A DNA stretch of 26,427 nucleotides from SMWC01 sp964466315 (GTDB lineage Bacteria > Pseudomonadota > Gammaproteobacteria > Steroidobacterales > Rariloculaceae). A model generated the notes under the pieces. The model searched no databases. It saw only the letters and a program-made list of their open reading frames with translations, and had not been told where the DNA came from. Location: assembly GCA_964466315.1 (NCBI GenBank), contig CAYXNS010000039.1, positions 1 to 26,427 on the forward strand, read 5' to 3'. The translations under genes and the position numbers were made by a program. Positions 7,879 through 14,505 of this stretch are shown piece by piece (the stretch's first letter is position 1; every line of letters starts with the position of its first letter).

Positions 7879-8961
7879 ATGAGACACGCTGTAAAACATC
7901 TAACGTCACTGGCGGCACTCGGCATTATAGCGACGCTCTCGATTGCCGTGAGCACCACCGCCCGCGCCGACAGGATCACGCTAAGAATCGCTACCGGGCA
8001 TCCGCCCGGCGTCGTCTATGCGGGCCTGATGAAGGATTACTTCGAGCCGGAACTGAAGCGGCGCGTCGAGGAGCGCACCGAGCACACGCTGAATTTCATC
8101 GAGGGCTACAGCGGCTCCATCGTCAAGGTTGCCGAGACGCTCGAAGGCGTACAAAACGGCATCGTCGATATCGGCGGATTCTGCTATTGCTTCGAGCCTT
8201 CTAATCTACCGCTGCACGCTTTCCAGACCATGCTGCCGTTCGGAACCATGGATCCCACGGTCAGCTTACAAATTGCGCAGGATGTCTATGCGGCCGTGCC
8301 GTACCTTTCCAACGTCTTCGAGGAGCAGTTCAACCAGAAGCTGCTCGCGCGCATCGCGGACGCGGGCTACAACCTCGGCACGTCGTTCGACTGGAACACG
8401 GTGGACGACCTCCAGGACGTAAAGATCGCCGGCGCGGGCCTGAACTTGAACTGGCTGCGCTACGCGGGCGCCGTTCCCGTGCAGGGCTCGCTGCCCGAAG
8501 CCTACACGGGCATCCGCACGCACGTTTACGAAGGCTGGATCATGTTCCCGAGCGCCTGGGTGCAGCTAAAACTCCACGAGGTGGGACCGTACTACACGAT
8601 GATCGGCTTCGGTTCCATCACCTGGCACGGCCTGACGATCAACATGGACACCTGGAACAGGCTACCGCCGGAGGTGCAGGAGATCGTCCTCGAAGTGGCG
8701 GCGGACTACGAGCAGCTGACCGGCTCCAATAATCTCGAACGTTACGGTGACGACGTCGAAACACTCAGAGATCTGATCACCGTGAAGGAACTCGGCCCCG
8801 AAGTACGGGCGGACTGGGCGAACTCACTCAGGGATTGGCCGAAAGAAATGGTTGCCGAACTCGAGGCCCAGGGACTTCCGGCGATGCTCGTGCTCGAGAC
8901 CGCTTTGAACTCGGCCGAAGAGCACGGCTATACCTGGCCGGTTCGCTACGAACTAGAATAA
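7879..8961 (+). CDS. dctP: TRAP transporter substrate-binding protein (DctP family), Sec-exported
   Basis: The 360-residue periplasmic binding protein has a Sec signal peptide cleaved probably after TTARA (about residue 30). The mature part begins with the family-typical ITLRIATGHPPG and shows the DctP two-lobe pattern. In most TRAP binding proteins an arginine in a K-I-R motif grips the substrate carboxylate; here the equivalent region reads DVKIAGAGLNLNW (about 181-192), with alanine at that position. The later segment EAYTGIRTHVYEGWIMFP replaces the usual ...DGQENP. This suggests a divergent sub-family and perhaps a different ligand class. It heads a TRAP operon, and a strong hairpin separates it from dctQ, as expected when binding protein must be made in excess. 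Confidence 0.9.
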   Translation: MRHAVKHLTSLAALGIIATLSIAVSTTARADRITLRIATGHPPGVVYAGLMKDYFEPELKRRVEERTEHTLNFIEGYSGSIVKVAETLEGVQNGIVDIGGFCYCFEPSNLPLHAFQTMLPFGTMDPTVSLQIAQDVYAAVPYLSNVFEEQFNQKLLARIADAGYNLGTSFDWNTVDDLQDVKIAGAGLNLNWLRYAGAVPVQGSLPEAYTGIRTHVYEGWIMFPSAWVQLKLHEVGPYYTMIGFGSITWHGLTINMDTWNRLPPEVQEIVLEVAADYEQLTGSNNLERYGDDVETLRDLITVKELGPEVRADWANSLRDWPKEMVAELEAQGLPAMLVLETALNSAEEHGYTWPVRYELE

Positions 8962-8978
8962 ATAGAGAGAAGCAGTTG

Positions 8979-9004
8979 CACCCCGGCCGAAGCTGGCCGG
9001 GGTG
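8979..9004 (+). other. Intercistronic GC-rich hairpin between dctP and dctQ
   Basis: CACCCCGGCC (8979-8988) and GGCCGGGGTG (8995-9004) form a perfect 10-bp stem with the six-base loop GAAGCT. No run of T follows, so it is unlikely to be a full intrinsic terminator. Hairpins at this point in transporter operons are known to protect the upstream binding-protein mRNA from 3' exonucleases, giving more SBP than permease. That role is inferred from position. Confidence 0.7.
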
Positions 9005-9051
9005 AACATGCTTCAGGAAGGCTTTAACTCCCTTGAGCGATACCGAGTCGC

Positions 9052-9579
9052 GTGTCCATCGTCAACCTCAGCGATAAATTATCCAAGTTCCTGCTGGTGC
9101 TCGCCGCCGGATGGGCGTTCATGCTGACGTTCTTCATCGTCGCGGACATCGTCGGCCGCAGTGTATTCAACACACCGGTCTACGGCGTTCGCGAGGTCGT
9201 TATGAACTCGATCGTCATGATCGTGTTTCTGCAAGCCGGTTATGCGATTCGTAGCCGTTCGATGTTGCGGGCTGATTTTCTCGCGCAGAAATTTCCGCCC
9301 TTATTTGGGCGAGTCGTGCTCACGATCGGCTATCTATTGGGTGCCGCGTTCTTCCTCATGATTCTCGTGGGCGGCTGGGATATGGCCATTCACTCCTGGG
9401 TCGCGGGCGAGTACGAAGGCGAGGGCGCGCTCCGTGTACCGGCCTGGCCCACGCGGTTCACGATCCTGTTCGGCAGCTTCGTCGCCTGTATCAATTACCT
9501 GCTCATGATGTACCTGGATATCTTCCGGCCCGAAAAACTGGACTCGGAAGTTGCCCCGGACGCGCAGCTCCACAGCTAA
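9052..9579 (+). CDS. dctQ: TRAP transporter small permease subunit (DctQ family)
   Basis: The 175-residue membrane protein has four hydrophobic segments (about residues 12-35, 48-68, 88-110, 130-152), the layout of DctQ proteins. The motif GRSVFNTPVYGVREVV after the first helix is typical of the family. DctQ pairs with DctM in the inner membrane to form the sodium-driven importer that receives substrate from the binding protein. The start is GTG at 9052, since the first in-frame ATG lies inside the first helix. The Shine-Dalgarno is weak, in keeping with lower expression than dctP. The gap to dctM is 26 bases. Confidence 0.9.
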   Translation: MSIVNLSDKLSKFLLVLAAGWAFMLTFFIVADIVGRSVFNTPVYGVREVVMNSIVMIVFLQAGYAIRSRSMLRADFLAQKFPPLFGRVVLTIGYLLGAAFFLMILVGGWDMAIHSWVAGEYEGEGALRVPAWPTRFTILFGSFVACINYLLMMYLDIFRPEKLDSEVAPDAQLHS

Positions 9580-9580
9580 C

Positions 9581-9600
9581 CCCAATAAATACCCAATAAA
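9581..9600 (+). repeat. Tandem CCCAATAAA in the dctQ-dctM spacer
   Basis: CCCAATAAA occurs at 9581-9589 and again at 9592-9600, filling almost the whole spacer, and is followed by more A residues up to the GTG at 9606. No Shine-Dalgarno is present. An A-rich unstructured leader can promote initiation through ribosomal protein S1, so this may be the dctM initiation region. Confidence 0.5.
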
Positions 9601-9605
9601 AAAAC

Positions 9606-10967
9606 GTGTTCGAAGCTAATATTGCAACTGTTTTGATCATCAGCCTGCTGGTGATGGTGGCTCTGGGCGTGCATATCGCGATTGCTCTGGGCATGACGAG
9701 TGCGCTCGGTGTCTATCTCGTCACGGACGGAAACTTCAACGTCGTGTTGAACATGCTCGCGAGTACGGCGTATGAGTCCCTGCGCTCCTACGAATTCGCC
9801 GTGATCCCATTGTTCATGCTCATGGGCGAGTTCATCGGCAAATCGGGTGCGGTTACCGACGTCTACCAGGCGATTCAGCGTGGCCTGCGGCGACTCCCCG
9901 GGCGCCTGGCCGTCGCAACACTGCTCGGTAACGCCATATTTTCTTTCGTGACGGGCGTGAGTATCGCTTCCGCTGCGACATTCTCGCGCATCGCCTATCC
10001 CGAGATGAAGCGCTTCGGCTACCACCATGGCTTCGCGCTGGGGGCCGTTGCCGGCTCGAGTTGCCTCGGCATGCTCATTCCACCGAGCGTATTAATGATT
10101 GTGTGGGGGTTACTGACCGAGAGATCCATCGGCCAGATTTTTCTCGCCGGCGTACTGCCTGGACTACTGCTGCTCAGCCTGTTCGTGACGTATGTGTTGG
10201 CGATGGCGCTGCTGCGACCGAACCTGGTCGGCGGACGCAGGGACCAGACGCTCGCGGAACGCGAACCGGTGAGCACTGACCCGGACTCGACGCCGGGCAC
10301 TAGCTCACTGCAGGTATGGGGGAGCGCACTCGGCATTATCCTGGTCATCGTCGCGGTTCTGGGGGGAATCTGGTTCGGTGTCTTCACGCCGACCGAGGGT
10401 GCGGGAGCAGGCGCGTTCATCGGCCTCGTGATGGCGATCTCAAAGGGTATGCGTTACCGCGGAATCATCGACGCGATTCTCTCCGTCGGCCGCACCTCCG
10501 CACCGATATTGCTGTTACTGGTAACGGCTTCACTTTATTCCCGTACGCTTGCGATGACCGGCGTCTCGAACGCGATCCAGGATGTGTTTCTCGGCACGGA
10601 TATGCTGCCGTGGATGATCCTTGCGGTCATGGTCGGCATCTGGTTCATTCTCGGTATGGTGATCGATTCGATTTCCATCATGCTCTTGACCGTAACCATC
10701 TTCGAACCGATCGCCGTGAACCTCGGCTACAACCCCATCGCGTTCGCTATCGTCGGCATCATTGCGATCGAGGCTGGTTTACTCACGCCGCCTTTCGGCT
10801 TGTTGGTCTATACGGTCAAGGCCGCGATTCAGGATCACGACGATGGGATTTCCATCATGCAGATATTTCGCAGTTCCACGCCCTACTGGTTCATCATGCT
10901 GATCAGCATGATAGCGATCATCAATATTCCTCAGATAGCGACCTATCTACCGAGCCTGGTATTCTAA
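9606..10967 (+). CDS. dctM: TRAP transporter large permease subunit (DctM family)
   Basis: The 453-residue protein has about 12 hydrophobic segments and the DctM signatures: EFAVIPLFMLMGEFIGKSG (about 60-78), the GSSCLGMLIPPSVLMIVWG stretch (about 152-170) and FTPTEGAGAGAFIGL (about 261-275). DctM is the transport subunit of TRAP importers, driven by a sodium gradient. Length is usual (about 425-460). A hydrophilic loop rich in charged residues (about 200-235) is a little longer than in many homologues. The start codon is GTG without a Shine-Dalgarno. A second binding-protein gene starts 19 bases after the stop. Confidence 0.92.
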   Translation: MFEANIATVLIISLLVMVALGVHIAIALGMTSALGVYLVTDGNFNVVLNMLASTAYESLRSYEFAVIPLFMLMGEFIGKSGAVTDVYQAIQRGLRRLPGRLAVATLLGNAIFSFVTGVSIASAATFSRIAYPEMKRFGYHHGFALGAVAGSSCLGMLIPPSVLMIVWGLLTERSIGQIFLAGVLPGLLLLSLFVTYVLAMALLRPNLVGGRRDQTLAEREPVSTDPDSTPGTSSLQVWGSALGIILVIVAVLGGIWFGVFTPTEGAGAGAFIGLVMAISKGMRYRGIIDAILSVGRTSAPILLLLVTASLYSRTLAMTGVSNAIQDVFLGTDMLPWMILAVMVGIWFILGMVIDSISIMLLTVTIFEPIAVNLGYNPIAFAIVGIIAIEAGLLTPPFGLLVYTVKAAIQDHDDGISIMQIFRSSTPYWFIMLISMIAIINIPQIATYLPSLVF

Positions 10968-10986
10968 ATCTAGAAGGAGAAGATCG

Positions 10987-11994
10987 ATGTTCCGGCGACA
11001 GTTTCTCAAGACCTCAACACTAATCGGCGCGAGCGTAGCGGCCGGCGCGTCTGGCCTTTTTGGCACGAGAGCTCAGCAATCGGACGCGACGGCGAAACGT
11101 ATCATCATGGCCGGATACGGGCCATCGACCACGAGCTTCAGCCGGAGCCTTGACTTTATCGGTAATCGGCTCGAGGTCAAATTCGGCTCTGGTGTCGAGA
11201 CCCGATACATCTACAACATTTCCGATATCGGCTACGCCGGTGCCGTAGATCTGCGCTGGCTCGTCGATTCCGGGGTGCTAACACTCGCTTACGCGACAAT
11301 GTCCACGGGGATTCCGGAGTTGGAGGTCGCTGCGCTGCCATTCCTGTTCTCGGATACCGCTGCCGCACGGGCCGCGATGGACGGCCCGCTGGGGGAAGCA
11401 GCTATCGAAAGAATCGAAGCCGAGACGAACTACCGCATCCTTGGCTTCTTCGAGAACGGCTTTCGTCATGTCTCGAACGACGTGCGCCCCGTGCACTCAC
11501 CGGCCGATCTGAGCGGTCTGAGCATTCGTCTCTTGGGGATACAGGCCCGCACGTTCGAGCTCCTCGGCGCCGAGCCGCGGACCATGAACTTGGCGGCCGC
11601 CATCCCGCTCCTCGCGGATGGCACGATCGACGGCCAGGAGAATCCGTTCGAGAACACCGTCAGCTACGGTCCGTACCTGCATCAGCGCTATCACACTGCG
11701 ACCTTCCACTCCTATCTGTCCCGGCCGATATTTATCCACCGGCCCACGTTCGATGCTTGGCCCGAGGAACTGCAGACTGAGATACGTGCCGCCGTCAGGG
11801 AGGCCGTGATCTATCAGCGTGGGCTCCACGACGAAGCGGAGATCGAATCCCAGGCGATCATCCGTGAAGCCGGCGGCGAAATTGTGGAACTCACACCGGC
11901 GCAGCGCGCTGAATTCATGGCGGCCGTCGCGCCTATCTACGCCGATGCCGAGACTCGCTACAGCCGCGAACTTCTGGAGCTCGTGAACCTGTAG
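10987..11994 (+). CDS. dctP: Second TRAP substrate-binding protein (DctP family), Tat-exported
   Basis: The 335-residue protein has a twin-arginine signal (FRRQFLK at residues 2-8, then a mild hydrophobic stretch), so it is probably exported folded by Tat. The mature part is a DctP-family binding protein. It keeps the canonical features that the first SBP lacks: an arginine in GLSIRLLGI (R181) and the DGTIDGQENPFENT segment (about 211-224). It therefore probably binds a carboxylate. Start choice is supported by AAGGAG about 8 bases upstream. It ends the TRAP operon; only 19 bases separate it from dctM. One permease with two binding proteins of different sub-family and different export route suggests two ligands sharing one importer. 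Confidence 0.9.
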   Translation: MFRRQFLKTSTLIGASVAAGASGLFGTRAQQSDATAKRIIMAGYGPSTTSFSRSLDFIGNRLEVKFGSGVETRYIYNISDIGYAGAVDLRWLVDSGVLTLAYATMSTGIPELEVAALPFLFSDTAAARAAMDGPLGEAAIERIEAETNYRILGFFENGFRHVSNDVRPVHSPADLSGLSIRLLGIQARTFELLGAEPRTMNLAAAIPLLADGTIDGQENPFENTVSYGPYLHQRYHTATFHSYLSRPIFIHRPTFDAWPEELQTEIRAAVREAVIYQRGLHDEAEIESQAIIREAGGEIVELTPAQRAEFMAAVAPIYADAETRYSRELLELVNL

Positions 11995-12057
11995 GACCGA
12001 CGGCCTCATCGCGATCGTCCGTTAGATCCCACCGATGCGAGTTGGTCCAACGATATC

Positions 12058-12085
12058 TTGATTTTGGATTACCTAGGTGTATGCT
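12058..12085 (+). promoter_or_regulatory. Candidate sigma-70 promoter for the trefoil/selenoredoxin pair
   Basis: TTGATT (12058-12063) and TATGCT (12080-12085) are 16 bases apart, each with four of six consensus matches. The leader would be about 45 bases and contain AAGGAG before the ATG at 12139. The preceding gene ends at 11994 and no terminator-like hairpin with a T run was seen between them. Confidence 0.4.
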
Positions 12086-12138
12086 CTGGCCAAACTGATA
12101 ATAGAGAACGAAATCGATTTACTCTAAGGAGAGCGAAA

Positions 12139-12714
12139 ATGGGGCAACCATCTTCTGGTGTTTACATGTCATTTGATGCCGCAAGCAAGACACTTTGGTT
12201 TGTTAGTTTGGTTCTATCGTCACTGCTCACGCTATCGGCCAACGCGGCTCCGCCGGAGCTGCAGACACCGGAGCCCGTGATCTACCTTGCGGATAACATA
12301 GATGAACAAGACAACTTAGGCTGGTGCATCGACACCCTGGGAAGAGGCTGGTCTGAGAAATTGCAGACACATTCCTGCAAACCTCAAGGCGGAGACGTGC
12401 AATTTTCTTACAACAAAGAAACACGTCAGATTGCTTCGGTGGAATTCTCTGGGAAGTGTGCGACCCTTCATGAAACGGCTGCTGCCGGAGTCTCCTTTGA
12501 TTTACTGGATTGCTCCTCTACGTCCGCTGAGCAATTATTCATGTATAACGCAGAAACCTCCGAGTTCATGCCAGAAGGCGATCATAGCCTGTGCATCGCG
12601 GCCGGTACTGCGAGTCAGTCTGCTGGACCATTCATGTCCCGCATACTGGAACTCGCACCCTGCGCTTCAACCGACCCCAAACTCAAGCAGTGGGTTGTCA
12701 AAGGCGAGATGTGA
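12139..12714 (+). CDS. Secreted ricin-like beta-trefoil protein
   Basis: The 191-residue protein has a late hydrophobic signal (about residues 19-35, cleavage near SANA). Its mature part shows the three-fold pattern of a ricin B-type beta-trefoil, with repeated short units such as GWCIDTLG, LQTHSCKPQGGDVQFSYN, FDLLDCSS and LELAPC...KLKQWV. It contains several cysteines suited to disulfides. The same pattern, including spacing of CxD, H-x-C-K, QxFxY and L-C-I elements, occurs in the N-terminal domain of the diheme cytochrome at 17025-18221. Ricin folds usually bind glycans or protein surfaces; the ligand here is unknown. The start at 12139 is chosen for AAGGAG 7 bases upstream; a longer reading from 12058 adds a charged stretch before the signal. 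The selenoredoxin candidate follows 33 bases later. Confidence 0.72.
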   Translation: MGQPSSGVYMSFDAASKTLWFVSLVLSSLLTLSANAAPPELQTPEPVIYLADNIDEQDNLGWCIDTLGRGWSEKLQTHSCKPQGGDVQFSYNKETRQIASVEFSGKCATLHETAAAGVSFDLLDCSSTSAEQLFMYNAETSEFMPEGDHSLCIAAGTASQSAGPFMSRILELAPCASTDPKLKQWVVKGEM

Positions 12715-12747
12715 GCTAAATAAGTAACCCGTAAACGGAAGGCAGCA

Positions 12748-13839
12748 ATGGCGAAAATCAACCGAGGGGTGAGCGGATTGGCGGTAGCTCTGTTGCTGTC
12801 TCTCTGCGCGCTGCCCGCACTCTCACAACCAGTTTATTCGACAGAGTTTCTTACCGTCATCCCGGAAGGCAGCAGAGGGATGGTCAGTGGGCCGGAGATC
12901 GGCGAGCGCATTCCCGATTTCGAGGCTTTGGACCAGAACGGCGATCTAGTCAGCCTCAGCGACGTCATGGGGCCCGACGGTGCGATGATCGTGTTCGTTC
13001 GTTCCGCCGATTGGTGACCCTACTGCAAAACCCAGCTCGTGCAGCTGGAAGCCTCTATGGATGAATTCACCGAAAACGGCCTGGGTGTCGTTACCATCAG
13101 TTACGACACCGTTGACATTCTCAAGAGTTTCGCAGACCGAATGGGTGGATTCCACTATTCCACGCTAGCGGATCCAGACTCCGAGATCATCGAAGCCTAC
13201 GGCATCCGTAACCCGAATCCCGAGCCTGGAAGCCGCACGGACGGAATGGCTTTCCCCGGAATCTATATCGTCAATACCGACGGCATCGTGCAGGAGAAGT
13301 TCTTCCACGACAGTCATCGGATTCGTCCCTCCGCCGAGACGGTCCTGATGAAGACCTTCGGCGCCGACGGTGGCCGCAGAACCGAGGTGCAATTACCGCA
13401 GTTCCATTTCGCGGCCTACGCGTCCCAGGATGAATTGCGGCCGGGCAATACGGTCGTCCTCGTGGCGAATATCGAGCTTCCCGATCGGATGCATCTCTAC
13501 GCGCCTGGCTCCGACTACACGGCGATCGACTTGAGCATGGTGGAAACGGACCATGTGCTGATGGGAGAACTCGTCCTACCCGACGCCGAGACTTTGTACC
13601 TCGAGCCCATCGACGAGAGTGTGCCCGTCTACCACGGCACGGCTCAGATCAAGCGCGACATCACGCTGGCACCGGCCTACCGGGAGGAGACCATCGCGGT
13701 AGACGCGATCCTCACCTATCAGACCTGCGATGACGAGATTTGCTTCCCGCCCACTGATTTCGAATTCACTATGCATTTCGACGTCGTTCAGAACGATACT
13801 CAGCGGGCACCCGAGGACGTCCGTCACCTGGGCGAGTAG
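12748..13839 (+). CDS. Candidate selenoprotein: periplasmic peroxiredoxin-like redoxin fused to a DsbD-alpha-like domain
   Basis: Read through the in-frame TGA at 13015-13017, this is one 363-residue protein. A signal peptide (about 1-27, ends LPALSQ) leads to an AhpC/TSA-type redoxin domain (about 45-210). Residue 90 falls exactly at the redox-active position: the sequence around it is FVRSADW-U-PYCKTQL, where homologues have W-C-P-x-C. The domain continues without a break (SYDTVDILKSFADRMGG, LADPDSEIIEAYGIRN, FPGIYIVNTDG). The C-terminal part (about 225-350) resembles the immunoglobulin-like DsbD N-terminal domain and ends with YQTCDDEICFPP, with paired cysteines C327 and C332. The protein would be a periplasmic thiol or peroxide redox enzyme that can pass electrons internally. 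A SECIS-like hairpin follows the TGA. Without selenocysteine insertion the product would be an 89-residue stub. The only alternative is a point nonsense mutation or a base error, which would have to hit precisely the catalytic codon. Confidence 0.8.
13032..13048 (+). promoter_or_regulatory. Candidate bacterial SECIS element
   Basis: CCAGCT (13032-13037) pairs perfectly with AGCTGG (13043-13048) around the five-base loop CGUGC. The loop starts 20 bases after the UGA. Known bacterial SECIS elements are short hairpins directly downstream of the UGA, with the apical loop about 16-37 bases away and a G among the first two loop bases; this hairpin has G as the second. It lies inside the coding sequence, as expected. 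No folding energy was calculated. Confidence 0.6.
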
Positions 13840-13903
13840 TCTAACCGAGGCCGCTCGCTCCCACGCCGTGGCAGGGATTTGTTACGTCGAAGATCAACGC
13901 AAC

Positions 13904-14359
13904 CTACGTCTCCGACGGGAACAATTTCGTATAGAGTCGCTTATAGAGACGGTAGAGGTCGTCTACCCCAAATCTGTTCCACAAAACGCGGTAGTTACCG
14001 GGGTCTGCAAGCTCTTGAACCCGAAAGGTCTGATGCCACGGGGAAGGATCTGCCACGATTACGGGGCTCGGAGCATCCGGAAACTGGTCAGCCGTGATAT
14101 CGATGACTAGGCCCTTTCTCGCGAGCCAGGCGTGGGAAGCCGAAGTGCTATCTTGACGCGACCCGCGCCTACCCTGGACGTAAACAAAGCCTTCGATTTT
14201 ACAATTAGTGAAGTAGGCGCCAAGAAGTATGGCGGAGCTACCACAAGCGCCCTTCGGGAACCTACGCATTCCAACCGGAAGATCCTGGCACGGAACTGCT
14301 TCTATTTCGGACCGCAGTTTGTGCGCGATTTGTTCGATACGTGGAATGTCGTTGCTCAT
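13904..14359 (-). CDS. Uncharacterised 151-residue protein with a Cys-His-Asp pattern (transglutaminase/papain-like?)
   Basis: No named family is recognised with certainty. The protein is cytoplasmic by sequence (no signal, no membrane helix). It contains FPKGACGSSAILLGAYF (C39), then SHAWLARKGLVIDITADQF (H76, D87). A cysteine at the start of a helix, followed by His and Asp on strands, is the order of the catalytic triad in transglutaminase-like and papain-like folds, so a peptidase, amidase or transglutaminase-type activity is a reasonable guess. The C-terminus is basic and helical (DDLYRLYKRLYTKLF). The gene is alone on the minus strand, convergent with the selenoredoxin gene, with an 18-base dyad just upstream of its start. 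Confidence 0.65.
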   Translation of the reverse strand: MSNDIPRIEQIAHKLRSEIEAVPCQDLPVGMRRFPKGACGSSAILLGAYFTNCKIEGFVYVQGRRGSRQDSTSASHAWLARKGLVIDITADQFPDAPSPVIVADPSPWHQTFRVQELADPGNYRVLWNRFGVDDLYRLYKRLYTKLFPSET

Positions 14360-14367
14360 CTACTGCC

Positions 14368-14385
14368 TGAGTCTATATCGACTCA
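14368..14385. promoter_or_regulatory. Dyad upstream of the Cys-His-Asp gene
   Basis: TGAGTC and GACTCA flank six bases (TATATC). The dyad starts 8 bases before the start codon at 14359 on the minus strand and overlaps a TATAGA box, which has a poor TTGGTG 16 bases upstream of it. It could be an operator over the -10 region or a leader hairpin close to the ribosome binding site. Confidence 0.35.
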
Positions 14386-14505
14386 CCTGTTATCACCAAG
14401 GGAAAGACTCCCGGCACATGCCCGAGATTGAATCAACTAGCAATGAAATGATCCGTTAGCGTCGTGGTTTCTCCTTTGCTCCGTTCTCGATCACAGGTCC
14501 AACAG

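Noticed and set aside
10316..11023. A 235-codon plus-strand frame overlapping dctM and the second SBP
   Set aside because: The product is rich in His, Arg and Asp without a domain and lies out of phase in dctM.
12748..13017. An 89-residue stand-alone protein followed by a separate 266-residue gene at 13039
   Set aside because: Both are in the same phase, the redoxin domain runs through the TGA, and the second part has no ribosome binding site or signal peptide of its own; read-through with selenocysteine explains them better.
13015..13017. TGA as a sequencing or nonsense error
   Set aside because: A substitution hitting exactly the catalytic codon and followed by a SECIS-like hairpin is unlikely; the other suspected errors in the window are single-G insertions, not substitutions. 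It remains the main alternative and is listed as such in the finding.
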